In this document: positions 9,228 to 17,804 of the stretch, one piece after another
How positions within the stretch are numbered: position 1 is the stretch's first letter
How the letters are laid out: the number at the start of each line of letters is the position of its first letter
From: Paraburkholderia phenazinium
Lineage (GTDB): Bacteria > Pseudomonadota > Gammaproteobacteria > Burkholderiales > Burkholderiaceae
Assembly (NCBI RefSeq): GCF_900141745.1
Contig: NZ_FSRM01000001.1
Span: 4,402,001 to 4,466,000 of the forward strand
Reading direction: 5' to 3'
Length of the DNA: 64,000 nucleotides
Position numbers and translations under genes: made by a program
Notes under the pieces: generated by a model
The model's database searches: none
Told to the model about the DNA's origin: nothing
The model's input: the letters and a program-made list of their open reading frames with translations, nothing else

Positions 9228-10061
9228 ATGATTCCGCAGACTGTCCCCCAACTCGTCGCACGTGCCGCCGAACATCCGTTTCTCGGCGAGTATCTGACGC
9301 TGGGCGAGGGCATCCATCACGACACCGCGGTCGCTCATTTCGACGGGCTCGAACTCGCAAGCGCCTATGAGCCGATCTTCGATATCAGCGTGCACGCGCT
9401 GGCCCAGTCGCTATCTTCCGCGCCGGAGAGCGTGGACCGGTTCGGCGACGAACTCGGATTCCAGGCCGTCACGCGGAGGCTCGACGGCGAGCCCTTCGAC
9501 CCGCTCGCCCCTTTCGACCGGATCGAAGATGACCCGCAACTGGTCACACTGGATCGCATGTCGCGCGCGCTGCACGCGATCAATTTCTTCGGCGCGCAAC
9601 GCCACGGGCTGCTGTTTCTGCGCGTCCACGAACGTCTGCTGAAGAGCGTGAAGTACGACCACGGCCGGCACTTCTCGACGGTGCTGGTTTCGTTTGGGCT
9701 CAATCCATCGCGGATTGTCATTGAGTTGCCGGCGGCAGCGGTCGCGCACCGCACCTTCCTCGGCTATCTGACGAAGAGTTATCAGCGGTATGGGTTCAAG
9801 GTGGCGGGCAATCTGCCGAATGCCGGTCAGATTCTCTCTGTGTCCGACATGGCGCGGCTCGACTTCATCAAGATGGATGCGGGCCTCGCGTTGCGCGATG
9901 CGATGGTGAAGCCGCTAGTGGGTTATGCGAACCGGCTGCGGATACCGTTGATCTTCAACCGGGTGGCAACCGAAGCACAGTTCGATCTGCTGCAGCAGTA
10001 TGACGTGCGCTTCGTGCAGGGGCCGCTGTTTGCGGTGCACAGTCATGATGGGGCGGTTTGA
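9228..10061 (+). CDS. Degenerate EAL-domain protein, probably catalytically inactive
   Basis: 277 residues that align over their whole length with the EAL (c-di-GMP phosphodiesterase) fold: AYEPIFDI corresponds to the opening YQPIVD strand, DFIKMD to the DxIKID strand with its catalytic Lys, and FVQGPLFA to the terminal QGYLF. Most metal and catalytic residues are missing: the EAL triplet reads QAV in GFQAVTR, the DDFGTG loop reads NLPNAG, and the AEGVET motif reads FNRVAT. It has no GGDEF, PAS or membrane part. ATG 9228 begins the fold; the ORF extends 54 bp upstream without domain content. A c-di-GMP receptor or protein-binding role is more likely than hydrolysis. Confidence 0.78.
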   Translation: MIPQTVPQLVARAAEHPFLGEYLTLGEGIHHDTAVAHFDGLELASAYEPIFDISVHALAQSLSSAPESVDRFGDELGFQAVTRRLDGEPFDPLAPFDRIEDDPQLVTLDRMSRALHAINFFGAQRHGLLFLRVHERLLKSVKYDHGRHFSTVLVSFGLNPSRIVIELPAAAVAHRTFLGYLTKSYQRYGFKVAGNLPNAGQILSVSDMARLDFIKMDAGLALRDAMVKPLVGYANRLRIPLIFNRVATEAQFDLLQQYDVRFVQGPLFAVHSHDGAV

Positions 10062-10179
10062 GGTTCGGCGGAACGTGTCCTCCTGCTGCGAGGCCTTGGC
10101 ACGAGGCGAAGGAAGCGCCTTTCGCGATGCCATGACATGCATGACATGACACTTCATGCGGCGATGCCACGATGCCTCA

Positions 10180-10962
10180 TCAGCCCGTATCTCCCAGCCG
10201 GCGCGCCAGCGCCTTCAGACGCGGCCCGACCGTCTCGCGAAACACCTCTTCCCCCATCGACGAAGCCGGCCCGCTGCAACTCAGCACCATCCAGCGACCC
10301 TCGCGCGGCTCGCGAAACGGCACCGCAACCGCATTGACATCGTCGTGCCAGTCGCGAAACGAGTAGCAGCAGCGTTCACGGGAGAACGCTTCAATCTCCT
10401 TCTCCGCATCCGCCACCAGCGCGGCGCCCTCCTCGCCGGCCGCATTCTTCAACTCCGCCAGCAAAGCCGTGCGCATATCGAGCGGTTGGACCGCGAGATA
10501 CGCGCGCCCCATCGAACTGGTCAGCATTGACAGCTTCGACCCGGACGCGAGGCCAAGCGTGAGCGCTGTCTCGCTGCGGATCGTTTCCAGATAGATCATG
10601 TCGAGGCCGTCGCGACATCCCAGCGACACCGCCGCCCCCACCTCGCGAGCGAATGTGCGCATGTGCGGCCGGGCAAGTTCGAGCGTGTCGGTACCCGAAA
10701 GCAGCGCGAAGCCAAGTGACAGCACCCCGGCGTCGAGCGCATATTTGCCTAACGTCTCGTCGAGACGCAGATAGCCCAGCACCGTCAGCGTGTAAGCCAG
10801 ACGATTGACGGTGGCCTTCGGCAAGCCCGTGCGTTCGACGAAATCTCGGTTGCCGAGCATGGTCTCGCCGGGCCGGAACGCGCGCAGGAGGTCAAGGCCG
10901 CGAGCGAGTGCGACGACAAATTTGCGCTCGTCCAGGGGATCGAGGGGAGTAGATGCAGGCAT
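10180..10962 (-). CDS. IclR-family transcriptional regulator
   Basis: 260 residues: an N-terminal winged helix-turn-helix (ALARGLDLLRAF ... NRDFVERTGLPKATVNRLAYTL) and a C-terminal IclR effector domain (YLETIRSETALTLGLASGSK, SSMGRAYLA). It is transcribed divergently from glutaryl-CoA dehydrogenase, and palindromes of IclR type sit in the 106-bp gap, so control of gcdH in response to a glutarate/lysine-catabolism compound is the natural inference. ATG 10962 is preferred to the ATG 15 bp upstream because the conserved region starts soon after it, but no strong ribosome site distinguishes them. Confidence 0.9.
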   Translation of the reverse strand: MPASTPLDPLDERKFVVALARGLDLLRAFRPGETMLGNRDFVERTGLPKATVNRLAYTLTVLGYLRLDETLGKYALDAGVLSLGFALLSGTDTLELARPHMRTFAREVGAAVSLGCRDGLDMIYLETIRSETALTLGLASGSKLSMLTSSMGRAYLAVQPLDMRTALLAELKNAAGEEGAALVADAEKEIEAFSRERCCYSFRDWHDDVNAVAVPFREPREGRWMVLSCSGPASSMGEEVFRETVGPRLKALARRLGDTG

Positions 10963-10989
10963 CAGCGGATGATACACTCAAGGCTCATT

Positions 10990-11017
10990 TGCAAAACATT
11001 GTTTCGCATAGCGGAAC
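10990..11017. promoter_or_regulatory. Probable IclR-type operator between iclR-like gene and gcdH
   Basis: GTTTCGCATAGCGGAAC (11001-11017) is a near-perfect palindrome with a 3-bp centre, of the form bound by several IclR-family regulators. An overlapping imperfect palindrome TGCAAAACAT/TGTTTCGCA begins at 10990. Its position between divergent starts would let one protein control both genes. Confidence 0.55.
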
Positions 11018-11068
11018 TCAAGTCAAGCGTTTCAAGTCACTCAAGATTCGATTCAGGAGATACGCATC

Positions 11069-12259
11069 ATGGCCGACGCCGCGCAGTTTCACTGGGAAGA
11101 CCCGCTGTTGCTCGATCAGCAGCTCACCGAAGAAGAACGCATGGTGCGCGAAGCCGCCGCAGCCTATGCGCAAGACCGGCTGCAGCCGCGCGTGCTGGAA
11201 GCGTTCCGGCATGAGAAGACCGACATCGAAATCTTCCGTGAAATGGGCGAACTCGGGCTGCTCGGACCGACCATTCCCGAGGAATACGGTGGCCCGGGCC
11301 TCAACTACGTCAGCTACGGGCTGATCGCGCGTGAAGTGGAGCGCGTCGATTCCGGCTACCGCTCGATGATGTCGGTGCAGTCGTCGCTGGTGATGGTGCC
11401 CATCTACGAATTCGGCTCGGATGCGCAGAAGGCCAAATACCTGCCGAAGCTCGCCACCGGCGAGTGGATCGGCTGTTTTGGCTTGACCGAACCGAATCAC
11501 GGCTCCGATCCGGGCAGCATGGTCACGCGGGCGAAGAAGGTCGACGGCGGCTTCTCACTCTCTGGCGCAAAGATGTGGATCACCAACTCGCCGATCGCGG
11601 ACGTGTTCGTCGTGTGGGCCAAACTCGAAGAGAACGGCAAGGACGCGATTCGCGGCTTCATTCTGGAGAAAGGTTGGAAAGGCCTGTCCGCGCCGACGAT
11701 TCACAGCAAGGTGGGCTTGCGCGCCTCGATCACCGGCGAGATCGTCATGGACGAAGTGTTTGTGCCGGAAGAAAACATGCTGCCGAAGGTGAGCGGCCTC
11801 AAGGGTCCGTTTACTTGCCTGAACTCGGCGCGCTACGGCATTGCCTGGGGTGCGCTCGGTGCTGCCGAAGCCTGCTGGCATACCGCGCGCCAATATGTGC
11901 TGGACCGCAAGCAGTTCGGCCGGCCGCTCGCCGCTAACCAGTTGATCCAGAAGAAGCTCGCCGACATGCAGACCGAAATTACACTCGGGCTGCAAGGCGT
12001 GCTGCGCCTCGGTCGTATGAAGGACGAAGGGACCGCGGCGGTCGAAATCACCTCCATCATGAAGCGCAACTCATGCGGCAAATCGCTTGAGATCGCGCGG
12101 CTCGCCCGCGACATGCTGGGCGGCAACGGTATCTCCGATGAATTCGGTATCGCACGGCATCTGGTGAACCTCGAAGTTGTAAATACCTACGAAGGTACGC
12201 ATGACATCCATGCGTTGATTCTCGGTCGCGCGCAGACGGGGATACAGGCGTTCTTCTGA
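11069..12259 (+). CDS. gcdH: Glutaryl-CoA dehydrogenase
   Basis: FAD-dependent oxidation and decarboxylation of glutaryl-CoA to crotonyl-CoA in lysine/tryptophan breakdown. The 396 residues are the family length. Marks seen: [15 protein letters not shown] and [17 protein letters not shown] (FAD-binding strands), [18 protein letters not shown], and the C-terminal catalytic region [20 protein letters not shown], whose Glu is the catalytic base of this family. The start has AGGAG 8 nt upstream. It is divergent from an IclR regulator with operator-like palindromes in between. A strong hairpin terminator follows at 12306. No electron-transfer flavoprotein genes are nearby. Specificity is inferred from high similarity to known GcdH. 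Confidence 0.94.
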   Translation: MADAAQFHWEDPLLLDQQLTEEERMVREAAAAYAQDRLQPRVLEAFRHEKTDIEIFREMGELGLLGPTIPEEYGGPGLNYVSYGLIAREVERVDSGYRSMMSVQSSLVMVPIYEFGSDAQKAKYLPKLATGEWIGCFGLTEPNHGSDPGSMVTRAKKVDGGFSLSGAKMWITNSPIADVFVVWAKLEENGKDAIRGFILEKGWKGLSAPTIHSKVGLRASITGEIVMDEVFVPEENMLPKVSGLKGPFTCLNSARYGIAWGALGAAEACWHTARQYVLDRKQFGRPLAANQLIQKKLADMQTEITLGLQGVLRLGRMKDEGTAAVEITSIMKRNSCGKSLEIARLARDMLGGNGISDEFGIARHLVNLEVVNTYEGTHDIHALILGRAQTGIQAFF

Positions 12260-12305
12260 CCGTCTTGCGGCGGAGAGGCGAGTTCAGCCCAGTTGATCTC
12301 CAAAC

Positions 12306-12339
12306 GTAAAAGGCCAACCGCAAGCGGTTGGCCTTTTAC
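12306..12339. terminator. Bidirectional hairpin terminator, gcdH / peroxiredoxin
   Basis: A perfect inverted repeat (GTAAAAGGCCAACCGC, 2-nt loop, mirror copy) lies between the convergent gcdH and peroxiredoxin genes. The A-run at one edge and T-run at the other make it a Rho-independent terminator in both directions. Confidence 0.9.
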
Positions 12340-12361
12340 ATTGCCGTAGAACTTACGCGAC

Positions 12362-13000
12362 TTACTTGTTCGGCTGCGGCGTCAAACGCAGATACGGACG
12401 TAGTGCCTTGTAGCCCTTCGGGAATTTCTGTTTAATCACTTCCTCGTCCTTCAGCGACGGCACGATCACGACGTCATCGCCCTGCTTCCAGTTACCCGGC
12501 GTCGCCACCTGATGGCTGTCGGTAAGCTGCAACGAGTCGATCACGCGCAGCACTTCGTCAAAGTTACGGCCGGTGCTGGCCGGGTACGTAATGATCAGAC
12601 GCACCTTCTTCTTCGGATCGATCACGAAAAGCGAACGGACCGTGAGCGTCTCGTTTGCGTTCGGATGGATCATGTCGTACAGCTCGGAGACCTTGCGGTC
12701 GCCATCGGCAAGAATCGGAAAGCCGACGCTTGCGGCCTGCGTCTCGTTAATGTCCTTGATCCATTCCTTGTGCGATTCCGCGTTGTCGACGGAGAGCGCG
12801 ATGGTCTTTACATTGCGTTTTTCAAATTCGCTGGCAAGCTTTGCCGTCAACCCAAGCTCGGTGGTGCAAACAGGCGTGAAGTCTGCCGGGTGGGAAAACA
12901 GCACGCCCCAGCTATCGCCCAGCCATTCGTGGAACTTGATACGGCCCAGGCTCGATTCCTGTTCGAAGTCCGGTGCGATGTCGCCAAGACGTAGACTCAT
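12362..13000 (-). CDS. 1-Cys peroxiredoxin (AhpC/TSA, Prx6-like)
   Basis: Reduces peroxides with a single catalytic cysteine. The 212 residues carry the peroxidatic motif PADFTPVCTTE (Pro, Thr, Cys) near residues 38-48, and the long C-terminal extension of the Prx6/LsfA group (TPGNWKQGDDVVIVPSL, then GYKALRPYLRLTPQ). There is no resolving Cys in the usual 2-Cys position. The start has AGGAG upstream. Monocistronic by context, convergent with gcdH and sharing its terminator. An OxyR-type site could lie upstream but I cannot point to one. Confidence 0.93.
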   Translation of the reverse strand: MSLRLGDIAPDFEQESSLGRIKFHEWLGDSWGVLFSHPADFTPVCTTELGLTAKLASEFEKRNVKTIALSVDNAESHKEWIKDINETQAASVGFPILADGDRKVSELYDMIHPNANETLTVRSLFVIDPKKKVRLIITYPASTGRNFDEVLRVIDSLQLTDSHQVATPGNWKQGDDVVIVPSLKDEEVIKQKFPKGYKALRPYLRLTPQPNK

Positions 13001-13347
13001 GATGCATGCTCCTTAGTTTGTTTGGACGGTCCGTTCAGGCTTACGCCTGCGGTACTCCGCAAATTTAGAGCATACGGGAGCGCGCGTACACCACGAACGA
13101 ACATCGCGTCACAACTTTATGAGTTTTTGTAATTTCCGCTGGAATAGAGGAAACTTTGCGGGACAGATCAACTCCATCATGATCTGAGGCCAGCCACGCG
13201 CGCGCACGAAGCAAAAAAATCGTGCTCGGCGGCCCGCGGATCAACCGGGAATGGTTCGTGCGTTAGTCGGCATATGCCTGCTGCGCTCGCCACCTGACGT
13301 TTCTTTGGTTACGATTCACGCATGACATACCAAGATGGGAGCTGTAA
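13001..13347. other. Intergenic region between peroxiredoxin and yqjD-like operon
   Basis: 347 bp without a supported gene. It holds the two divergent upstream regions; it is AT-richer around 13100-13160. I see no convincing -10/-35 pair, repeat or RNA gene in it. Confidence 0.5.
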
Positions 13348-13650
13348 ATGTCGGAAGTCAACAAGGAGAGATTGATGTCGGATATCAAAACCGTCCTCGC
13401 GGACGCTGAAGACCTGCTGAAACAGGCCGCGAGCGCCACCGGCGAACGCGCTTCCGAACTGCGTGAAACGGCGCTGACGCGCCTGAAACAGGCCAAGGAA
13501 AAGGCCGCTGACGTGCAGGTCGTGGTGGTCGAAAAAGGCAAGAAGGCTGCCCGTGCAACGGATGACTACGTGCATGAGCATCCTTGGGCTTCGATCGGCA
13601 TCGCCGCGGGCGTTGGTGTTCTGGTCGGCCTGCTGATCAACCGCAAGTAA
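13348..13650 (+). CDS. DUF883 (YqjD/ElaB-like) membrane-anchored protein
   Basis: 100 residues: an acidic/basic amphipathic helix (about residues 10-70, heptad-like, probable coiled coil), then HEHPWASIGIAAGVGVLVGLLI and a short basic end, the C-terminal tail-anchor that defines this family. E. coli YqjD and ElaB are inner-membrane proteins that bind ribosomes in stationary phase; the role here is inferred from that. GGGAG precedes ATG 13348; ATG 13375 is an alternative. First of three co-directional genes resembling yqjD-yqjE-yqjK. Confidence 0.88.
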   Translation: MSEVNKERLMSDIKTVLADAEDLLKQAASATGERASELRETALTRLKQAKEKAADVQVVVVEKGKKAARATDDYVHEHPWASIGIAAGVGVLVGLLINRK

Positions 13651-13771
13651 AAACAGTCGGTATTGCCGGGCGATTTTGCCGGCATGCCGCTGACTCAGGT
13701 TGACCGGCGCAGCCATGGCCGGTCCGCTTCTTCTGGCGCATCTCACGCATCTCAGGCAACGCGCTCAAGCC

Positions 13772-14158
13772 ATGACGATCGACAATCAATCGCAGCGCGT
13801 GGAGCACAGTCCATTGCGCCGCATCCTCAGTTCCGTGTTTGCGATTTTGCAGACGCGGCTCGAACTGATCGGCATCGAACTCGCCGAGGAAAAAGACCGC
13901 CTTCTGGGCGTGCTGTTTCTCGGACTCGCTGCCATGATGCTCGCCACCATGGCATTGATCGCGCTCACGGCGCTGATTGCGATCGCCTTTTGGGACACTT
14001 ACCGGTGGCAGGCGCTGGCCGGCATTACCGCCGTCTATGCAATCGCGGCGGTCGCCTGTGCACTAAAGGCGCGCAGCGGTTTGCACAATGCACCGTTGGT
14101 GTTCGAAGCCACGCTCGCCGAGTTCGAAAAGGACCGCGAGATATTTCGCAAACCGTGA
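13772..14158 (+). CDS. YqjE-like membrane protein (phage holin 3_6 superfamily)
   Basis: 128 residues from ATG 13772. After a short polar N-terminus come LSSVFAILQTRLELIGIELAEEKDR, an amphipathic helix, and two long hydrophobic segments (about 45-75 and 80-105), the layout of the YqjE/PF07332 family. The holin name comes from distant similarity and implies no phage origin. It follows the yqjD-like gene in the same direction with 121 bp between. The ORF can be extended to a TTG at 13700, but that part is not conserved-looking. Function in the envelope is unknown. Confidence 0.8.
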   Translation: MTIDNQSQRVEHSPLRRILSSVFAILQTRLELIGIELAEEKDRLLGVLFLGLAAMMLATMALIALTALIAIAFWDTYRWQALAGITAVYAIAAVACALKARSGLHNAPLVFEATLAEFEKDREIFRKP

Positions 14159-14230
14159 CATCCTGATCCAGGCCCGGCGACGGCGCGCCAGCGCCGTTGG
14201 CCCTCCCGACTACCCCTGCTGCCAGACATC

Positions 14231-14692
14231 ATGAGCCCCAGCCACCCCGATACCGCCTTTCGCAGCAAACGCCCGGCCGCCCGCGATCTGAGCGCGCCGC
14301 ATCTGCGCGCGTTGCGCAAGGAACTGCTGCTGGTACGCGCGGACGTCGAGCGCATGGAGCTCGCGCAGGCCACGGTCGACTTGCGTCAGGCGGTGACGCA
14401 CTTCAGTTGGCTCAAGTTCATCGTGCCGGGCTTTGCCGGCATGCGCTGGGGTAAAGCCCGGAGCGCCAGCGCGGGGATTGGCTCGCTGCTGAAGGAATAT
14501 CCGCTGATCAGCTCGATTGCTTCGATGCTGCTTGCCAAGCCGTTGCGGGCAACGGTCGTGGCGAGCGCGAAGCCGGTGCTCAAGTGGGGCAGCCTTGGGC
14601 TGGCGGCATGGGAAGCGTATCGCATCTGGCAACAGATGAAGAACGAGTCGCGCCGGACGACGGGCGATGTCGTGGGCGAGCGTGTGGATTGA
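14231..14692 (+). CDS. Conserved hypothetical protein in YqjK position (possibly DUF3318)
   Basis: 153 residues; N-terminal helix ALRKELLLVRADVERMELAQ, a middle hydrophobic stretch (FSWLKFIVPGFAGMRWG), and a second weakly hydrophobic region SLLKEYPLISSIASMLLAK, with a charged tail. It sits 72 bp after the yqjE-like gene in the same direction and occupies the slot of yqjK in enterobacteria, so the three are likely one operon acting at the inner membrane. From memory, such Burkholderia proteins are labelled DUF3318; this is not checked. No catalytic motif is seen. Confidence 0.7.
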   Translation: MSPSHPDTAFRSKRPAARDLSAPHLRALRKELLLVRADVERMELAQATVDLRQAVTHFSWLKFIVPGFAGMRWGKARSASAGIGSLLKEYPLISSIASMLLAKPLRATVVASAKPVLKWGSLGLAAWEAYRIWQQMKNESRRTTGDVVGERVD

Positions 14693-14764
14693 GTCTGGCG
14701 TCTGGCGGGCGCGGGCGGCTCGTGACTGGCTGGATCCGGATGGCGGCCCTTCAGGACGATGGAC

Positions 14765-15247
14765 TTATCTCGTATTCCAGCAGACGTCTGAGTCTGCCGT
14801 TGCCACCCCCTCTGCGGTGCGATTGGCCCGTGAGCCGGTTGCATCGAGTATGAAACTCCCGCACGGGTCGTCGCTCATCGGCCCTGTCTCTGTGGGGTTA
14901 GCCTCCACCGCGTAGCCACCGTTTGTTTCGTCTGCTGGAAGCGTGCGCAAGCGGTAGACCGCTGTCCCGAAAGGCGGCGCCTGATCCAGACCGACCGGCA
15001 GCGGACTCACCTCGCCGGGGGCGCCGGCTTCGATAAACTGCGCGGCCCGATAAAGCGCCGATGCTGCGTCGACCCGATGCGAACGGGCGACATGTCCGCG
15101 ATACGACGGCACAGCGTAGACCACCAGTATTGCGGCGATTGCGAGCGCAATGATCAGTTCGAGCAGCGTGAAAGCCTTGGCGGCATCGAAGGCCCTGAAG
15201 GCCGAACGATGCGCTTTCGAGTTCGCATGTGAATAGTGCTCATTCAT
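14765..15247 (-). CDS. pilE: Type IV minor pilin, PilE-like
   Basis: 160 residues with a class III prepilin signal: a 24-residue basic leader ending AAKA, then FTLLELIIALAIAAILVVYAVPSY. Glu at mature position 5 is present. The residue before the cleavage site is Ala rather than the common Gly, which prepilin peptidase usually tolerates. The C-terminal CGSF ... CWNTR pair could form the disulphide loop. Last gene of a fimT-pilV-pilW-pilX-pilE series, separated from pilX by 12 bp. Minor pilins prime pilus assembly and display PilY1; no pilY1 is seen here. The exact paralogue name is by position. Confidence 0.85.
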   Translation of the reverse strand: MNEHYSHANSKAHRSAFRAFDAAKAFTLLELIIALAIAAILVVYAVPSYRGHVARSHRVDAASALYRAAQFIEAGAPGEVSPLPVGLDQAPPFGTAVYRLRTLPADETNGGYAVEANPTETGPMSDDPCGSFILDATGSRANRTAEGVATADSDVCWNTR

Positions 15248-15259
15248 ACCGTTACTTCT

Positions 15260-15865
15260 CTAAAACGGGCGTGCAGCGACCCGCCGCCAGTGCCGCTCGA
15301 TCTTCTCGCCGTCCACGACCAGTTCCAGTTGCAGCCACGTCTGCGTCTCCTGGGTGCGGCCGAATCCCCGTGCGGTTAGCAGATACGCCTTTGCCTCGGG
15401 ACGCGTTGTCAGTTGCCAGGCTTCCACCAGGCATTGCGGGGGAGAGACTGAGCCGGGCCACTGTGCAATTGGTGTAAAAGCTCCGGCGGAGAAGGTCGGC
15501 TCGAGCTTCCATCCGGCTGGCTCGGCGGCGATTGCGATTCCACCGACGACGGGTGCCGTGCCCGACAGAACCGCCCGGGCGCATAAGGTAAGCGCCGAAT
15601 CGGCGGCGTGGAAGGCTTGCAAGGTCTCCCGAAGGTTGTTCGTGGAGCGCGACGCCGCCAATGAGGCTTCGAACGAGGCGGCCGACGTCACCAGCATCAT
15701 CGATGAGATCAACAGGACGATTGGCAAGGCTGCGCCGCGCACGCGTTGGGTGGACGCGCCGTGATCGGGCATATGCGAGGCACGGCGTAGGCCGGGAAAG
15801 CGCAGCGACGCTTGCGCCAGCGGCCGCTCCACCGACGCCGGGTCGTTTGACTGGCAGGTCGTCAT
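15260..15865 (-). CDS. pilX: PilX-like minor pilin / pilus assembly protein
   Basis: 201 residues from ATG 15865, which overlaps the pilW stop as ATGA. An N-terminal polar region leads into RGAALPIVLLISSMMLVTSAASFEASLA, the R-G-A/x-L hydrophobic segment typical of PilX, where the usual prepilin Phe-Thr-Leu-Glu signature is replaced. The ORF can be read 297 bp further upstream, but that part is a frame-shadow of pilW. The leader is unusually long, about 45 residues before the hydrophobic helix. The DNA is coupled on both sides to pilin genes, which is the main evidence for the assignment. Confidence 0.75.
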   Translation of the reverse strand: MTTCQSNDPASVERPLAQASLRFPGLRRASHMPDHGASTQRVRGAALPIVLLISSMMLVTSAASFEASLAASRSTNNLRETLQAFHAADSALTLCARAVLSGTAPVVGGIAIAAEPAGWKLEPTFSAGAFTPIAQWPGSVSPPQCLVEAWQLTTRPEAKAYLLTARGFGRTQETQTWLQLELVVDGEKIERHWRRVAARPF

Positions 15866-16671
15866 AACGCGTCGCCTTCGTTGTTCCGAAGCGCCACACG
15901 CCGCCAGAAGGCCTGCCGCGCGCGCATGTCCGTTCCGATGACGCTCGCACCGTCGCAATCGACGTAACGCACGCGCCGGCCCTGCGGTGCACCGCGCACC
16001 AGCACGCAGAGGTCTACGGCAACGACGTTCGCCCATTGGGCTGTTGCGACTGCGGACGCATCCAGCGCGCTTTGTGCGCCCGCGAGCCAATACCGGATCC
16101 GTAGACGCTCGACGCCCTCCACCAGCGGCTGCGCCGAACCGGATTTGCCGTTGCCGTCGCAATACAGCTCAAATTCGCTCGTCGAGCCGCTTTGCTTCGC
16201 ATAGAACCGATTGACGATCAACATGCGGCCCGCACCGAATGCTGCGTCGCCGATGCTCACCGCCTGGCCGAGACAATCGGTCGACTGCCCGGTCGACGAC
16301 GGCCACGTCGAAACGTTATCGCCGACATACCGAATCGCAATGCCGTCCGACCGACTGGCCAGCGCTTCGCACGTGGGGTTGTCGTCGGCGCCCGTGGGCC
16401 TCGCAGACGAACATCCGAACAGAGTCGGTCGGAGTTGCGGCAAAGGTGCGTCAACGGGAATGAACCCGGTCATCTGGAGCTGCTGACCGATCACCGTAAG
16501 CGCTGCCAGACCCGCTTCGCGCATCTGTAGCGCGTCGCCGGCTTCGCCAAACGCTGCCCGTTGCGAGCGATACAGCGAAACGGCGCCAGCGGTCACGACG
16601 AGCCCCAGCGCCAGGGCAATCGTCACTTCGACGAGCGTATGGCCGCGCGGAAAAATGGCACGTAGTTTCAT
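15862..16671 (-). CDS. pilW: PilW-like minor pilin
   Basis: 269 residues from ATG 16671. The prepilin leader MKLRAIFPRG is followed by HTLVEVTIALALGLVVTAGAVSLY, with mature Glu5 present and His rather than Phe at position 1. The globular part contains Cys pairs (FGCSSARP...NPTCEA; ELYCDGN; VRYVDCDG). PilW is the largest minor pilin of the type IVa tip complex. The ATG overlaps the pilV stop and its own stop overlaps the pilX start, so translation is coupled. A much longer ORF upstream (to 17136) is antiphase reading of pilV and is rejected. Confidence 0.82.
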   Translation of the reverse strand: MKLRAIFPRGHTLVEVTIALALGLVVTAGAVSLYRSQRAAFGEAGDALQMREAGLAALTVIGQQLQMTGFIPVDAPLPQLRPTLFGCSSARPTGADDNPTCEALASRSDGIAIRYVGDNVSTWPSSTGQSTDCLGQAVSIGDAAFGAGRMLIVNRFYAKQSGSTSEFELYCDGNGKSGSAQPLVEGVERLRIRYWLAGAQSALDASAVATAQWANVVAVDLCVLVRGAPQGRRVRYVDCDGASVIGTDMRARQAFWRRVALRNNEGDAL

Positions 16672-17093
16672 TTGACAAACGCCACGACAGAACACGACAG
16701 TCCAGCGGCAACCGGCAGATCGCCGCACGAATCGGGCTTGTCTATCACCTGCACCGATGCGGGCGTCTTGGCCACAGCCGACCATATGACGCGCGCGAAC
16801 GAGACTCCCCCGCCGTGCTCGCTGATCGACGCGTCGCCCTTCGGCAGCAGACTCGCGGTGCGATCGCTCCACTGTCGCAAGGCGGTGTCGCCATCTGCCG
16901 GTGCGCGTGCCGCTTCCGCCAAGGCGTCCGACAGAAGTGCGGCGTGTTCCCGCAGTGCTGCAGCACGTGTGTCTCGCGCAATCCATAACTGCGTCGCAAT
17001 CAGGCCGAGGGCCGTGACTGCTGTCAGCGCAACCGCAAGCATGACCTCGATCAGCGATGCGCCGCGCGACCATCTGGCTTGTGCAGCGTTCAT
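16668..17093 (-). CDS. pilV: PilV-like minor pilin
   Basis: 141 residues from ATG 17093, overlapping the fimT stop as ATGA. The short leader MNAAQARWSRG precedes ASLIEVMLAVALTAVTALGLIATQLW, a class III signal with Glu5 and a long hydrophobic helix. The rest is short, with two Cys near the C-terminus (PDSCGDLPVAAGLSC). It belongs to the five-gene minor pilin operon. An upstream ATG (17108) is possible but would lengthen the leader without need. Confidence 0.8.
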   Translation of the reverse strand: MNAAQARWSRGASLIEVMLAVALTAVTALGLIATQLWIARDTRAAALREHAALLSDALAEAARAPADGDTALRQWSDRTASLLPKGDASISEHGGGVSFARVIWSAVAKTPASVQVIDKPDSCGDLPVAAGLSCSVVAFVK

Positions 17094-17656
17094 GACGTTG
17101 CTCCGCATGCGCCGTCGACGATGCGCGGCCGTCCACCCGCCGCGATACGGATGCAGCGCCGCCACGACTGCCCTTGTGTCGCCCGCGAAGCGGCGTGCGG
17201 TGCGATGTCGAAGTTACGGAAGCTGCCGATCAACTGACCGGAGGGCGGCGTGAACGTGAGATTCGTCTCGATCCCGGCAATACTCACCGCAGCCAGTTCG
17301 GCCTGCGCACGTAACACCGATGGCGTTCCAGCGCGCTCGACCATCACTGCCCATCCGCATGACCAGTCCGCCAATCCGGTGCGGCAAGCTTGCCCGGAGG
17401 CAAGACAGTGCCGCGCCGCGTCGACCCGGCACACAGTCACACGCACACCGCGCCTGACGGCTTCGCTGCGCGCGTATGACAACGTCGAAAGGAGGGCTCG
17501 CGCACGCGCATCGACCTGGTCGCGCGTATGCCACGCGACGAACGATGGTGTCGTCATAACCGCAATGACCGCCAGCACGGCAACCACGACCAATGTTTCG
17601 ATCAACGTAAAACCGCGGGCCACGCGCGGTAAATCTGCATCCTGCTTCATCTGCAT
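17090..17656 (-). CDS. fimT: FimT/GspH-family minor pseudopilin
   Basis: 188 residues. After a 15-residue basic leader ending RVARG comes FTLIETLVVVAVLAVIAVMTTPSF, the canonical prepilin site with Gly before Phe and Glu5. The mature part begins DQVDARARALLSTLSYARSEAVRRG, the GspH/FimT pattern, and has four Cys around CRVDAARHCLASGQACRTG plus two at the end. First gene of the minor pilin operon; FimT proteins elsewhere bind DNA for natural transformation, and the C-terminal Arg-rich segment (SWRRCIRIAAGGRPR) is compatible with that, by inference only. It lies 148 bp downstream of nrdR on the same strand. Confidence 0.85.
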   Translation of the reverse strand: MQMKQDADLPRVARGFTLIETLVVVAVLAVIAVMTTPSFVAWHTRDQVDARARALLSTLSYARSEAVRRGVRVTVCRVDAARHCLASGQACRTGLADWSCGWAVMVERAGTPSVLRAQAELAAVSIAGIETNLTFTPPSGQLIGSFRNFDIAPHAASRATQGQSWRRCIRIAAGGRPRIVDGACGATS

Positions 17657-17804
17657 TCCTCAACTTCAAAAGAATGCGATCAATTTACGCAAGCAGGAGT
17701 GCGTCGACAATCTGCCGAACGGCCAGGTAGCGGACGAGCGGCGTCACCCGCAACAATGTCGGTGACGACTACAGGGAGAATAAAAGATGCTATTGCGCGA
17801 ACAA

